DNA of 64,000 nucleotides from Desulfoferrobacter suflitae (GTDB taxonomy: Bacteria > Desulfobacterota > Syntrophobacteria > Syntrophobacterales > Syntrophobacteraceae): NCBI RefSeq assembly GCF_022603395.1, contig NZ_JAIBKA010000005.1:124001-188000 (forward strand). The letters run 5' to 3'. Below, in pieces: positions 24,610 through 33,625 of the stretch. The notes beneath the pieces are model-generated. The model saw only the letters and a list, made by a program, of their open reading frames with translations. It was not told where the DNA came from and made no database searches. The position numbers and the translations under genes were made by a program. Numbering within the stretch: the first letter of the stretch is position 1; each line of letters begins with the position of its first letter.

Positions 24610-25584
24610 ATGAAAGCGGAACAAACGCAATATACCCCGGTCATTCATGTCTCTCCGGCGCCGCACTTGTCCAGCAGGGACTTGACCACGCGCAAAATGA
24701 TGCGGGATGTTCTGCTGGGGCTCAGCCCGGTTGTTTTCATGGCGCTTTACGTGTTTCACTGGTATGCGGTAAAGCAGCTGATGATCTGTTTGCTCGGGTG
24801 CCTGGCGGCGGAAGCCCTGTTCATGAAGATGCGCGCCAAGTCGGCGACTCTCAACGACTATTCCGCAGCGGTCACGGGCATCATCTTGGCGCTGTCGTTA
24901 CCGGGCGCTGCTCCCTGGTATATAGGAGTCATAGCTTCGGTTGTGGCCATCGGCATGGGGAAAGTGGTGTTTGGCGGCATCGGCATGAACATCTTCAACC
25001 CCGCAATGGTGGGGCGGGCTTTTGTGATGATAGCCTTTGCCGGAGCCATGGGTGCTCCAGGTTACGAACAGATCCATGCCACGGTTGATGTCATCACCCG
25101 CGCCACTCCCATGGATGCCTTCAAACAAACCGGTGCGGTGGCTTCACTGGACTCCCTTTTTTGGGGCTTGACCAACGGATCCCTGGGAGAAACCAGCGCT
25201 TTGGCCTGCATCCTGGGCGGACTTTACCTGTGCGTGCGGCGCACCGCATCGTGGCAAATTCCCGCAGGCACCGTGGTAACGGCCGCGGCTCTCGCCGGGA
25301 TTGCCAACCTCGTTCATCCTGAATCCAACTGGACCGCATTGCATCATCTACTGGGGGGATCACTCCTGTTCGGAGCCTTTTTCATTGCCACCGATCCTGT
25401 CACCAGTCCGCTGACCCCGAAGGGAAAGTTTATTTTCGGCATTGGAGTCGGCTTTTTTGTCATGGTTCTGAGGCTGTTCAGTGGTTATCCGGAGGGCGTG
25501 ATGTTTGCCGTGCTGCTCATGAACGGGGTGACCCCCCTGATCAACCATTGGACCATTCCTCGTCCGCTGGGAGCCATCCCATAA
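24610..25584 (+). CDS. rnfD: Rnf complex membrane subunit RnfD
   Basis: Integral membrane subunit (about ten helices) of the Rnf ion pump, homologous to NqrB. It opens with the usual VIHVSPAPHLSSRDLTTRKMM, has NDYSAAVTGIILALSLP and GGIGMNIFNPAMVGRAF, and ends with VTSPLTPKGKFIFGIGVG. The Thr in DVITRATPMDAF matches the site to which ApbE attaches FMN. The ATG at 24610 follows AGGAAG; an in-frame ATG at 24556 lacks a site. It starts 73 bp after rnfC. Confidence 0.93.
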   Translation: MKAEQTQYTPVIHVSPAPHLSSRDLTTRKMMRDVLLGLSPVVFMALYVFHWYAVKQLMICLLGCLAAEALFMKMRAKSATLNDYSAAVTGIILALSLPGAAPWYIGVIASVVAIGMGKVVFGGIGMNIFNPAMVGRAFVMIAFAGAMGAPGYEQIHATVDVITRATPMDAFKQTGAVASLDSLFWGLTNGSLGETSALACILGGLYLCVRRTASWQIPAGTVVTAAALAGIANLVHPESNWTALHHLLGGSLLFGAFFIATDPVTSPLTPKGKFIFGIGVGFFVMVLRLFSGYPEGVMFAVLLMNGVTPLINHWTIPRPLGAIP

Positions 25585-25646
25585 CAATGCAGGATCTTCA
25601 CCAAACGCTTCCAGGCGTGATCGTTTAGACCAGGAGTGCAGCAGCC

Positions 25647-26339
25647 TTGAGCATGAAACCACTACACCCCATGGAACCAATAGAGCCCGGCAAGCTGGAG
25701 CGACTGAAGCGCAATTACCTCGTGCAGGCCTGGCTGGTACTGATGCTGGCGCTGTTTTTCGGCGCCGCTCTGGCCGGAGTGCACCTTGAGCTCGCTCCGA
25801 AAATCGCAGCCAACAAGACCAACGAAACCTATGTGAAGATTCCCGAAATTATTCTTGGATCGGAGCTCGCTGAGGAATTGGCCCAGCAGGGAGAGGCTTT
25901 GATCGTGGAACCTCATACGGTTGCTGTAGAAAAGGAACAGCGCAGGATCGTTTACACTATTTACGAGGCCAGCTATCCGGATGGAAAACTGGCGGGGTGG
26001 GTTGCCAAGTCTTCGGGGCAGGGTTACGCGGACAAGATCGAACTCCTGATTGGCTTCACCCCGTCCGTCGATACGCTTACCGGTATTTTTGTTCTGGATC
26101 AAAAGGAGACGCCGGGGCTGGGCAATAAGATCATCACGCTGGACTGGCGCCAGCAGTTCAGCAACTTGAAGACGCTTCAGCCCATCGAAGTGACCAAAGG
26201 GGGCGCCAGCGACCCGAATCAAGTTGATGCCATAACCGGCGCGACCATCTCATCCAGAAGTGTGACCGGGATTGTAAACAATGCAGTTGCCGACCTGCGC
26301 GGTCCCCTGACCGCCATGGCCAACGCGAGGGGAAAATAA
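25647..26339 (+). CDS. rnfG: Rnf complex subunit RnfG (covalent FMN, periplasmic)
   Basis: One membrane anchor (about 25-47) followed by a periplasmic FMN-binding domain. DAITGATISSRSV carries the SGAT-like motif whose Thr takes the covalent FMN, and DQKETPGLGNKI is the conserved partner loop. It passes electrons between RnfD and the rest of the complex. The start is either TTG 25647, with AGGAG ten bases before, or the ATG two codons later. rnfE begins directly at the base after its stop, which suggests translational coupling. Confidence 0.9.
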   Translation: MSMKPLHPMEPIEPGKLERLKRNYLVQAWLVLMLALFFGAALAGVHLELAPKIAANKTNETYVKIPEIILGSELAEELAQQGEALIVEPHTVAVEKEQRRIVYTIYEASYPDGKLAGWVAKSSGQGYADKIELLIGFTPSVDTLTGIFVLDQKETPGLGNKIITLDWRQQFSNLKTLQPIEVTKGGASDPNQVDAITGATISSRSVTGIVNNAVADLRGPLTAMANARGK

Positions 26340-26969
26340 ATGGCCGTTGCACCCACTCCCGCCGAGCGATTTATCCAGGGCATTCTGCCTGAAAACCCTG
26401 TCTATCGGCAGTTGCTTGGACTCTGTCCGACACTGGCGGTGACCAACGGTCTGCAAGCCGCCCTGACAATGGCGGGAGCAGTTGCCTTTGTGCTGTTCTG
26501 CGCCAACATCGTCACCAGCACGATCCGGCATTTGCTTAAGCCACATTTGCGCATCGTGATCTTTACTCTGATCATCGCCACCTTTGTCACCATCACCGAC
26601 CGGTTTCTGGCGGCATATATGTACGGTATGAGCAAACTCTTGGGCCCCTACATACCGCTCATCATCGTCAACTGCATCATCATTTGCCGCTGTGAAGTCT
26701 GTGCTTCGAGGCAATCGGTGTTTGCTGCCGGGGCGGATGCTCTGGGGCAGGCTACCGGGTTTGCCCTGGCCCTCGTCAGCATTGCCGCCGTGCGTGAGCT
26801 CCTCGGTAGCGGCATGCTGTTCTCGGTTCAGGTGTTGCCGGAATCCTGGCCCAACTGGGTCATTATGATTCTGCCGCCGGGAGCCTTCATGACCCTGGGC
26901 CTGCTGGTGGGGGCCGTCAATTGGTTCGAACAGCGCCGCTCCGAGCAGGCTGAGAGCGAGAGGGGGTAA
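26340..26969 (+). CDS. rnfE: Rnf complex membrane subunit RnfE
   Basis: A 209-residue membrane protein with six helices, homologous to NqrD. Markers are [20 protein letters not shown] at the N-terminus, the central [21 protein letters not shown] with the conserved Cys that helps hold an iron centre with RnfA, and [14 protein letters not shown] at the end. The ATG immediately follows the rnfG stop, with GAGGGG upstream. rnfA begins 5 bp after its stop. Confidence 0.93.
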   Translation: MAVAPTPAERFIQGILPENPVYRQLLGLCPTLAVTNGLQAALTMAGAVAFVLFCANIVTSTIRHLLKPHLRIVIFTLIIATFVTITDRFLAAYMYGMSKLLGPYIPLIIVNCIIICRCEVCASRQSVFAAGADALGQATGFALALVSIAAVRELLGSGMLFSVQVLPESWPNWVIMILPPGAFMTLGLLVGAVNWFEQRRSEQAESERG

Positions 26970-26974
26970 GAATC

Positions 26975-27706
26975 ATGCTGTATTTCACCGACATCATCCT
27001 GATTGCTCTCGGAGCGGCACTGGTCAATAATTTTGTGCTCTATTACTTTGTCGGCATTTGTCCGTTCATTGGGGTATCCCGTCGGATTGACATGGCTATC
27101 GGGATGGGTTTTGCCGTAACCTTTGTGATATCCATTGCAGCCCTACTTAGCTGGACCATTACGACCTTCATTCTGATGCCGGGCGCTCCGCTGTCAAAAT
27201 TTGTCGCAGGCTGGTTCATGCCTCCCGACGCTGCGGCCAAGGTTGATTTGACTATTCTGAGCTACGTGGTTTACATATTTGCCATCGCTTCATCTGTTCA
27301 GTTTGTTGAAATGTATGTGCGCAGGTTCTATCCGTCCCTTTACCGGTCGTTCGGCGTCTTTTTGCCCCTCATCACCACCAACTGCGCCATTCTTTTCGCG
27401 TGTCTGATCATTTTTAGCCACATTGTGGGGGTGGACAACCCGGCCGATGTCTGGGACCTGGGCAAATCCCTTACCCTCGCGGTTTTTGGCGGTGTGGGAT
27501 TCACCATCGCCATCACCATCATGGCCGGCATACGCGAAGAACTGGAATTATGCGATGTTCCCCAATCCCTCAGGGGTGCGGGAATTACCCTGCTGGTGGC
27601 CGGCATTCTGGCCATGGCCTTCATGGGGTTCACCGGGGTGGACTCGGGATTGAAAAAAGCCATGACTCCATCTCCGGTTCAGGCGCAACAGAGCAGCCGC
27701 GAATGA
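26975..27706 (+). CDS. rnfA: Rnf complex membrane subunit RnfA
   Basis: Six-helix membrane subunit homologous to NqrE and to RnfE in inverted topology. Conserved parts are [21 protein letters not shown] with the first iron-ligand Cys, and [17 protein letters not shown] with the second. At 243 residues it exceeds the usual 190 or so: there is an insertion around [24 protein letters not shown] and a polar C-terminal tail ([11 protein letters not shown]). GGGGGTAA precedes the ATG. The gap to rnfB is 137 bp. Confidence 0.92.
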   Translation: MLYFTDIILIALGAALVNNFVLYYFVGICPFIGVSRRIDMAIGMGFAVTFVISIAALLSWTITTFILMPGAPLSKFVAGWFMPPDAAAKVDLTILSYVVYIFAIASSVQFVEMYVRRFYPSLYRSFGVFLPLITTNCAILFACLIIFSHIVGVDNPADVWDLGKSLTLAVFGGVGFTIAITIMAGIREELELCDVPQSLRGAGITLLVAGILAMAFMGFTGVDSGLKKAMTPSPVQAQQSSRE

Positions 27707-27843
27707 CAGCGCCCGGGGGGTGGTTGCTGAACGGTCTCGACGCATCGATTCCCTGGATGAACCCGCGAGTCAAGGGGGTTCATCAGCGCGGCTAGCATGT
27801 TATGATTGAAAGAAAATTCGACTGTTAACCGGGAGGCTGCGAT

Positions 27844-28755
27844 TTGATTTGGGTTACGGTGAGTCTTGCCGCCGCAACAATGGTTGGGATGGCGGTAACC
27901 ATGTCATATATTCTGGGCTGGGCCAATCGGGCCTTTCACGTCGACGTTGACAGCCGGGTGGAAGCAGTCATCGATGCACTTCCCGGCGCCAATTGCGGCG
28001 GTTGCGGCTATGTGGGATGCAGCGATTATGCAGAAGCGGTTGTGGCCGGCAAGGCCCCGGTCAGCAAATGCACCGTGGGGGGAGACAGTTGCGCGGCCGC
28101 CCTGGCCGGCATTATGGGCGTGGAAGTCGCACAGTCCTGGCCCTATCGTCCCATCGTGCATTGCGGCGCACACTACGACGACAGGCTGGACCGAGCTGAA
28201 TATCACGGTGAAAAGAAATGTTCAGCCGCCAATCTGGTGGCGGGCGTCCAGGGATGCACCTATGGCTGCCTCGGGTTCGGCGATTGCGAGCGCGCCTGTG
28301 AATTTGATGCAATTCATGTCATCGACGGCTTGGCGACGGTGGACTATGAGAAGTGCGTGGGTTGCGGTGCATGTGCCAAGGCGTGCCCCAGAAACATCAT
28401 CACCATGATCCCGTTCAAATACGAACGGATGCTGGCGGTGACCTGTTCCAATAAGGACATTGGCGACGAAGTCAAGGTAGTCTGCAAGGTGGGATGCATC
28501 GGGTGCCGGGCGTGCTCCCGGTTTTGCAGCCTGTTCCATATGGAAGAGAATCTTCCCGCAATCGACTACGACAAGTACTGCGGCGATTTTATGGAGGAAC
28601 TCTCCAAAGCGGTGCAAAAGTGCCCGAGAAAGGGGCTTGTTTTAATGGGCAAGCCGTCTCCAAGAGACCAGGAGGCTGTTTCGGATAAAACCCTGCCGCG
28701 CGTGATCGAAGCGGATTTTAAGACAACGGTGGACGATACCGAATGGTGGGGCTGA
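27844..28755 (+). CDS. rnfB: Rnf complex ferredoxin-type subunit RnfB
   Basis: The iron-sulfur subunit that meets ferredoxin. One N-terminal membrane helix (about 1-28) is followed by the Fe-S domain GANCGGCGYVGCSDY, then CTYGCLGFGDCERAC, CVGCGACAKACP and CKVGCIGCRACSRFC, enough ligands for several 4Fe-4S clusters. The start codon is TTG at 27844 with GGGAGG seven bases upstream; no ATG fits. It completes rnfCDGEAB. The convergent apbE gene ends 80 bp later. Confidence 0.93.
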   Translation: MIWVTVSLAAATMVGMAVTMSYILGWANRAFHVDVDSRVEAVIDALPGANCGGCGYVGCSDYAEAVVAGKAPVSKCTVGGDSCAAALAGIMGVEVAQSWPYRPIVHCGAHYDDRLDRAEYHGEKKCSAANLVAGVQGCTYGCLGFGDCERACEFDAIHVIDGLATVDYEKCVGCGACAKACPRNIITMIPFKYERMLAVTCSNKDIGDEVKVVCKVGCIGCRACSRFCSLFHMEENLPAIDYDKYCGDFMEELSKAVQKCPRKGLVLMGKPSPRDQEAVSDKTLPRVIEADFKTTVDDTEWWG

Positions 28756-28835
28756 TGTCGTTGCTCTGCGCCACCTTACCCGTGCGAATCTCCGTTGATT
28801 GAGTGCTTCCGATGGAGCAAACCAGCAGCAAACCG

Positions 28836-29879
28836 TCACGGGCGCAGGTCCTTCCCGTCAACCTGGAAAAGCGTTTTAAAACCGCTCGAAACGGAAACCT
28901 GTAAGGTGCCGTCCGCCCCTTGAAAAATGATGCCTCCTTCGACACCGGGCAAGCTTTCGATTAAAGCCAGACCTTTTTCCGGCCCCAGCACGAACACCCC
29001 GGTGGCCAAAGCGTCTGCCCGGGTAGTGTCGCCTGCCTGAACAGTGACACTGACCGATGTCGACGCCGGCAGGCCGGAGTTGGGATCGAGGATGTGGCCG
29101 TACCTCACACCGTTCTTTAAGAAAAATCTTTCATAGTCTCCCGATGTGGCAATGCCCGTATCTTCTATGTCAAATGCGCAGACCAGCCGATCCAACCGAC
29201 GCGGATGCTGAACTCCCATGCGCCACTTTTTACCGCCCGGTTTCCTTCCCAAAGCGTAAAGGTCTCCTCCCGCATTCACCAGGGCGCATTTGACCCCTTT
29301 CGCTTTGAGTATCTCGACGGCCCGGTCGACGGCGTAGCCCTTGGCGATCCCCCCCAAATCCAAAGCCACGCCGGACCACGTGAATGCGATCGTCCTGGCT
29401 CGAGGATCGAGCCGCACTTTGTCCATTCCAACCGATCTGAGCGCATTGAGGATCTGCTGCCGGGTCGGTAACACGATTTCTTCTGCGCAGAAGGGCCACA
29501 CGGACATGAGCGCCCCCACGCTGATGTCGAAAGCACCACGGGTCATTTCATAGTATCTCGCCGATTGCTGCAGCAAATCAAACAGTTCGTCGGACACTTT
29601 AACCGGATGGTCATGGGCATGCGCGTTGATCGCGCAGATTTCGCTGCCGTCCCGGTAACGGCTCGTCATGTTCTCGACTCTTGCCATCTCCTCAAAGGCC
29701 CGTTGCAGGATCATCAAAGCCTGCGATTCCCGGCTGTGACAGATGGTGATTTCTACCATGGTCCCCATCAAAGGGCGGACATCCCGGTAGAGTTTTTCCT
29801 GGTTTGAGCATCCAACGATGACAAACAAGAGCAACAGGCATGCAGTTATCAGTGCCTGATTATGAGAGGGATTCAACAT
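28836..29879 (-). CDS. apbE: FAD:protein FMN transferase ApbE (lipoprotein)
   Basis: Transfers FMN from FAD to a Thr in SGAT-like motifs, here the probable targets being RnfG and RnfD encoded next door. The protein has a signal peptide with lipobox VIVGC near residue 22, so it works in the periplasm. Family motifs: RPLMGTMVEITI, DISVGALMSVWPF, the metal/FAD region VALDLGGIAKGYAVDRA, LVNAGGDLYALG, ATSGDYERFF, GHILDPNSGLPAS and DALATGVFVLG. The ATG at 29879 was chosen over the longer frame to 29951 because the signal peptide begins there. Confidence 0.92.
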   Translation of the reverse strand: MLNPSHNQALITACLLLLFVIVGCSNQEKLYRDVRPLMGTMVEITICHSRESQALMILQRAFEEMARVENMTSRYRDGSEICAINAHAHDHPVKVSDELFDLLQQSARYYEMTRGAFDISVGALMSVWPFCAEEIVLPTRQQILNALRSVGMDKVRLDPRARTIAFTWSGVALDLGGIAKGYAVDRAVEILKAKGVKCALVNAGGDLYALGRKPGGKKWRMGVQHPRRLDRLVCAFDIEDTGIATSGDYERFFLKNGVRYGHILDPNSGLPASTSVSVTVQAGDTTRADALATGVFVLGPEKGLALIESLPGVEGGIIFQGADGTLQVSVSSGFKTLFQVDGKDLRP

Positions 29880-30212
29880 ATATCCCCTGTTGGCCCTGCT
29901 GAACGTGAGTTGCGAGCGTCGTGCCGGCAAAGTGACCTTCCTCTCAAGCACCCGTTGAGGGGATGCTGCCCATTCGTTTTGAGCGGTTCACATTACATCC
30001 CTGAAGACCGATCTGTCGACATACTTTTCATCACAATCGGAGTCTGGGGTGAACGTTGCGAAGATTGGACGCAGGACCTATAACAGTCCCATGGATGTCT
30101 TCGACGGCTTTTGGGGTTGGACGGAAGGCTGAGGGTACGCGCATGGACGCTGGGACGCAGACTTTCTGCACGGATTTTTAAGCTGATGCGAATGAGTGGA
30201 GGACATTGGCTT
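29880..30212. other. divergent intergenic region between apbE and a lipoprotein gene
   Basis: 333 bp with no supported gene. It should contain promoters for both flanking genes; none is clear enough to mark. Confidence 0.4.
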
Positions 30213-30785
30213 ATGGCACCCATGGGAAGTAACAGACAGGCCGCAAAAGCTCATACCTTCAGTTGTGCCCCTGCCTGCATCGCAGCCGCTTGCGCGCTTC
30301 TGTTGGCGGGGCTGTTGAACGGGTGCGGCACGCTGGCCTTAAATCCCGAGGGTGCCGGAATCATTCCCGGACATGAAATCTCCATCGTGCCAGGTACTGA
30401 GCAGATGGGCACCTACACGAGCAGAGATTTGTCCGTTCGCTATAAATATCTTCACTCTGGCGACACTTTTCAAATCGCGGGCAACATCCGATTTGCCGAC
30501 CACCTCCAGATCAATTTCACCGTCATCCGCTACTTCAATCTTCAACTGCTCCTGGCCGATGCCGGCGGTGTCATTTTGGCCGCCAGGAATATTGCCGGCG
30601 GTTCCTTTCGCAGGACCGACGTCGAACTGCGCTTCAGCGGCTCATTCCCTGTCCCGCCGGGGACCAGGCTCATGGCCTTTGCCTACAGCGGACGAGCGAC
30701 CGAGGGAGGAGGCGCCTTTGGCTGGCGTCGCTTTGGAGATGACGGGGTTGAAACGGATTTCTGGGAATATCCGGTGCGAAGATGA
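30213..30785 (+). CDS. hypothetical lipoprotein
   Basis: A 190-residue protein with a signal peptide ending in the lipobox LLNGC (about residue 38), followed by a beta-rich domain (SIVPGTEQMGTYTSRDLSVRY, ADHLQINFTVIRYFNLQLLL, TDVELRFSGSFPVPPGT). The ATG at 30213 was chosen because GTGGAGG lies ten bases upstream and it starts the signal peptide; the open frame reaches further up to 30111. I do not recognise a family. It sits alone between apbE and the glycine-rich gene cluster. Confidence 0.65.
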   Translation: MAPMGSNRQAAKAHTFSCAPACIAAACALLLAGLLNGCGTLALNPEGAGIIPGHEISIVPGTEQMGTYTSRDLSVRYKYLHSGDTFQIAGNIRFADHLQINFTVIRYFNLQLLLADAGGVILAARNIAGGSFRRTDVELRFSGSFPVPPGTRLMAFAYSGRATEGGGAFGWRRFGDDGVETDFWEYPVRR

Positions 30786-30857
30786 TGTCGGCTCAGTGAA
30801 AAGTAGGGCTAATCAACAGCGATAGCAGGATCGACTGCTATACCCTCCAGGATCAGG

Positions 30858-30950
30858 TTTTCAGGCAGGCTGGGTGAATCACGCGGCGCACGAGACTCAA
30901 CCCAGCACCTGTTACTCCGGGCTCCCTGCTTTAACCCAGCCTACCTGAAA
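30858..30950. repeat. 93-bp inverted-repeat element
   Basis: TTTCAGGCAGGCTGGGT near 30859-30875 pairs with ACCCAGCCTACCTGAAA at 30934-30950, 16 of 17 bases, around a 58-base interior. The arms are followed by no T-run, so it is not a standard terminator. It lies 28 bp beyond the stop of the glycine-rich gene and could be a small mobile palindrome or a structured 3' end. Confidence 0.5.
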
Positions 30951-30978
30951 CGCGGAACCCTTTCATTGAAAACTGTAT

Positions 30979-31533
30979 TCATGCACAATCGCCAGGACCA
31001 TTGCCGTCGGACGTGCCATCCCCATGTCCGTGGCCATGGCCTCCCCCACCCTCACCGGTGCCGTCGCCATTGGGTCCATTGGCTTCACCGCCGTGACCAT
31101 TGCCGCCACGCCCATTGCCGTCACCCGAGCCACCGCCGGCTCCTTGTCCGGCCAACAGTAACATGCCGTCACGATGTTCTGAACAATCGCCGGGCCCATA
31201 TCCAGTCCCGTCGTCAGGGCCGGCACCACCATTGCCAGTCCCATCACCCGGGCCGTATCCTTTCCCGGCCAAAAGCAGTCCGCTGTCCGGTTCCATCGAC
31301 GAATTCAGGCAGGAACCGTCACGTTTCTGATCTCGGGTACGGGTTCCTTTTCTTTGTCGTTGTGCGGACAGGAATAGATTGTCGTCTATGCTCATCTGGT
31401 AGGAAGCACCACTCCGGGTTTGGGTCCGGGTTTCTTTCCGTTTGCGGTTCTTGTCCCCTCCGGCCAGCGCCAGGGAAGTCGCACATGTCAACACGATCAA
31501 AGCCATCACAGCTGATTTTACCATTTGCCTCAT
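30979..31533 (-). CDS. secreted glycine-rich repeat protein
   Basis: A 184-residue protein with a clear signal peptide (MRQMVKSAVMALIVLTCATSLALA), a basic stretch (KNRKRKETRTQTRSG), and a C-terminal half rich in Gly, Asp and Asn. Two loose repeats begin GLLLAGKGYGPGDGTG and GMLLLAGQGAGGGSGDG, and the tail has HGHGHGDG. The ATG at 31533 follows GAGAGGAG at 8 bases; the open frame to 31572 was rejected. Glycine-Asp-rich secreted segments often bind calcium or form surface fibres, but no known family is visible. It is downstream of the ECF/CBM48 cluster on the same strand, with a terminator between. Confidence 0.7.
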   Translation of the reverse strand: MRQMVKSAVMALIVLTCATSLALAGGDKNRKRKETRTQTRSGASYQMSIDDNLFLSAQRQRKGTRTRDQKRDGSCLNSSMEPDSGLLLAGKGYGPGDGTGNGGAGPDDGTGYGPGDCSEHRDGMLLLAGQGAGGGSGDGNGRGGNGHGGEANGPNGDGTGEGGGGHGHGHGDGTSDGNGPGDCA

Positions 31534-31872
31534 GGAGCACTCTCCTCTCAAAATAATCTGCCATCGATACATGCCTACGGTTCTAACTCATTCTTTCAAA
31601 CCACCAAAGCCATCGGCTTCAAGTCACCCCCTTTCCTGCGCAATCTATATTTGAAATACACATCAGGAGAGTAGAAGGTCACAAAAAATCTTTCCTGGAT
31701 TCACTCTTCCGGGGGCACACGAAAAGATGACCCGGCGGGCTCAAATCGACCCCTAAGCAAAAAGCCAGGTGGGTATCCCCGCACCTGGCTTGATCAATGC
31801 TCTGGCTGCTGCACAGCCTTCTGCCCGACTCAATCGTCTAACGGTTGAGATCTCTCAATACTTCCTCACCAT
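31534..31872. other. intergenic region with a minus-strand terminator
   Basis: 339 bp between two glycine-rich genes. It holds the terminator at 31758-31791 and presumably the promoter of the downstream secreted protein. No gene is supported. Confidence 0.5.
31758..31791 (-). terminator. rho-independent terminator after the ECF/CBM48/Gly-rich operon
   Basis: On the minus strand AAGCCAGGTG, loop, CACCTGGCTTTTTGCTT: a 10-bp stem followed by a T-run. It ends the transcript of the 31873-34214 genes, so the secreted protein at 30979 needs its own promoter or read-through. Confidence 0.75.
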
Positions 31873-33015
31873 TTAACCGCGGCCTCCGCCGCCCCCGGAG
31901 CCGCCACCATCTCCACCCGAACCCCCGCCGTCACCACCGCCGGAACCTCCGCCGGAACCTCCGCCGGAACCTCCGCCCCCGGAGCCGCCCCCATCGCCCC
32001 CGGAGCCGCCACTGCCACCCGATCCTCCACCGGAGTCTCCACCACTACCACCACTACCACCACTACCACCACTACCACCACTACCACCATCGGGGCCGCC
32101 ACTGCCGGCACCCGAGGTCCCCGCACCTGCGGGACCACCCGGCCCGCCGCTTGCCCCCAAATTACCTCGCTGCCCGCCATGAGAGCTCTTGCCGCCCGGT
32201 CCCCGGCCAATTTGCGACCGGCTCCCGGTTTGTCTCGGACCCAACCCTGTCATGTCCTCGTCGGTTATGCCCAGGCGTGCCCTGAACTGATTTTGCGACT
32301 CGTTGCGCTCCATCGTTTGTACGGCGGCGGCTGCGATTTTACCATCGGGAATTCCTTTCGCTCTGGCGGCCGCTACGGAACGCATAAAAGTCCCCTGTTC
32401 CACGGCGAAGTAATTCTGCTTCAGGCCCGTCATGGCGATTTGCCGGGCCATGTCGGGATCAAACTGCAACTGGTCAAGTGCGGCCATGATTTCTGCCGCC
32501 CGCGTGACTTCCGGCAAAGCAAGCTTGCCGCCCTGCTGCGACAGTGCTTCCAGGTTCTCGCGGGAAAGCCCGCAGCTCAAAGTTTCCGCCAAGCGGACCA
32601 GGTACTCGTCGGCATAGGGTGCCACCTGCTTTTCTTTCTTGAAACTCTGCGCCATAGACCTGGCAAAGCGGTAATCGTCCAACTTGTCTTGCAGAACCTG
32701 GTCAATGCGCGGAGCCGGCACATTCTTGGCCAGTCCCTCCTCGATTTTGCCGACAAACGGCTCGATGGGCAATTGTTCGCGCTTGGCCCGCGTCAACACA
32801 TGCAGGTAGCCGGCTGTTTCGTCAGGATCGATCTGCTTTTCGTAGGCCTTTGTCAGGATTCGGTTCAGATCGGTTTCCGCTATCCCTGCATCCCGCGCAT
32901 CGTTGACCGCACCCTGCAGGTTTCCGCCGGTGCTGCCTGCCATAGAAAGAGAAACGTTGCCTGCCACGCCCATCATACACGCTGTAATAAATAAGGCTTT
33001 AAATAGCTTGGCCAT
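31873..33015 (-). CDS. secreted protein with helical domain and long poly-Gly/Ser tail
   Basis: A 380-residue exported protein. After a signal peptide (MAKLFKALFITACMMGVAGNVSLSMAG) comes a helical domain of about 240 residues (GNLQGAVNDARDAGIAETDLNRILT to RARLGITDEDM). The last 110 residues are almost only Gly, Ser and Asp, with GGS repeats, ending GGSGGGGGRG. AGGAGAAAG precedes the ATG at 33015. The gene overlaps the end of the CBM48 membrane protein by 17 bp. No known domain is recognised; the tail resembles flexible, low-complexity surface linkers. Coding DNA here is a GC-rich simple repeat prone to length change. Confidence 0.8.
   Translation of the reverse strand: MAKLFKALFITACMMGVAGNVSLSMAGSTGGNLQGAVNDARDAGIAETDLNRILTKAYEKQIDPDETAGYLHVLTRAKREQLPIEPFVGKIEEGLAKNVPAPRIDQVLQDKLDDYRFARSMAQSFKKEKQVAPYADEYLVRLAETLSCGLSRENLEALSQQGGKLALPEVTRAAEIMAALDQLQFDPDMARQIAMTGLKQNYFAVEQGTFMRSVAAARAKGIPDGKIAAAAVQTMERNESQNQFRARLGITDEDMTGLGPRQTGSRSQIGRGPGGKSSHGGQRGNLGASGGPGGPAGAGTSGAGSGGPDGGSGGSGGSGGSGGSGGDSGGGSGGSGGSGGDGGGSGGGGSGGGSGGGSGGGDGGGSGGDGGGSGGGGGRG
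32039..32088. repeat. tandem 9-bp repeat within the poly-Gly coding region
   Basis: About five and a half units of a 9-bp ACCACCACT-type sequence, encoding Gly-Gly-Ser on the minus strand. Part of a longer low-complexity tract (about 31880-32110). In-frame unit gain or loss would change tail length without a frameshift. Confidence 0.8.
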
Positions 33016-33625
33016 TGCTTTCTCCTAAGATCAATACGGCGTTCTGATTTCCGAAACCATCGTTTTGGTAAAAACTGGCATGAGGGTCAGGAATCATCTC
33101 CTTGCCATCCACCAGAAAAGCATATTCGTAGCGCCCTTGTGGAAGTTCCAGAGTAATGGTCCACTGGTGTTGTTCCGCTCCCTGCATTTCAAAACCTTGG
33201 GGACGCCATTGGTTGAACGACCCGACCACGGCAACCGATTGGGCATTGGGCAGAGTCAACATAAACACTACCGGTACGCGCTCCCCTTGCAGTTGAGCGA
33301 GGTGCGATTGACGCTCGGCGGGAAACCGAGTGAACAGCAAACTTGTGCCAACAAGCAACAGTACCGTAGCAAAGGCTATCCGCAGTGGGCTGAGCGTGAT
33401 CGAACGGGGCGCCCTGGCCCAGTTGTAGAGTCGCCGGTACCAGGGCAGCCGCCTTTCACGCAGCGCGCTCATCACAGAAGGCAGCAGACTGGCCGGAGCT
33501 TCCAGGTCAGGCAGTTGTTTGAGCGCATGGACCACGGTCCGCAGTTCGTCATCCAACAGAAGGTCGGCTGTTTCACTGGCGCATTTTGTGCTGCCCTGCA
33601 AATTATCGTCCTGTATTTTTTGCAT
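32999..33625 (-). CDS. anti-sigma-like membrane protein with periplasmic CBM48 (glycogen-binding) domain
   Basis: A 208-residue single-pass protein encoded directly after, and overlapping by 23 bp, the ECF sigma gene. Residues about 1-75 are cytoplasmic and contain a helical stretch (LLLDDELRTVVHALKQLP) like those in sigma-binding proteins; a membrane helix follows (SPLRIAFATVLLLVGTSLLF); the C-terminal half matches the AMPK/CBM48 glycogen-binding domain: VVFMLTLPNAQSVAVVGSFN, QWTITLELPQGRYEYAFLVDG and PDPHASFYQNDGFGNQNAVL. Gene position and topology suggest an anti-sigma factor sensing a polysaccharide. GAGGGATGTT precedes the ATG at 33625; an ATG at 33658 lacks a site. Confidence 0.8.
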   Translation of the reverse strand: MQKIQDDNLQGSTKCASETADLLLDDELRTVVHALKQLPDLEAPASLLPSVMSALRERRLPWYRRLYNWARAPRSITLSPLRIAFATVLLLVGTSLLFTRFPAERQSHLAQLQGERVPVVFMLTLPNAQSVAVVGSFNQWRPQGFEMQGAEQHQWTITLELPQGRYEYAFLVDGKEMIPDPHASFYQNDGFGNQNAVLILGESNGQAI

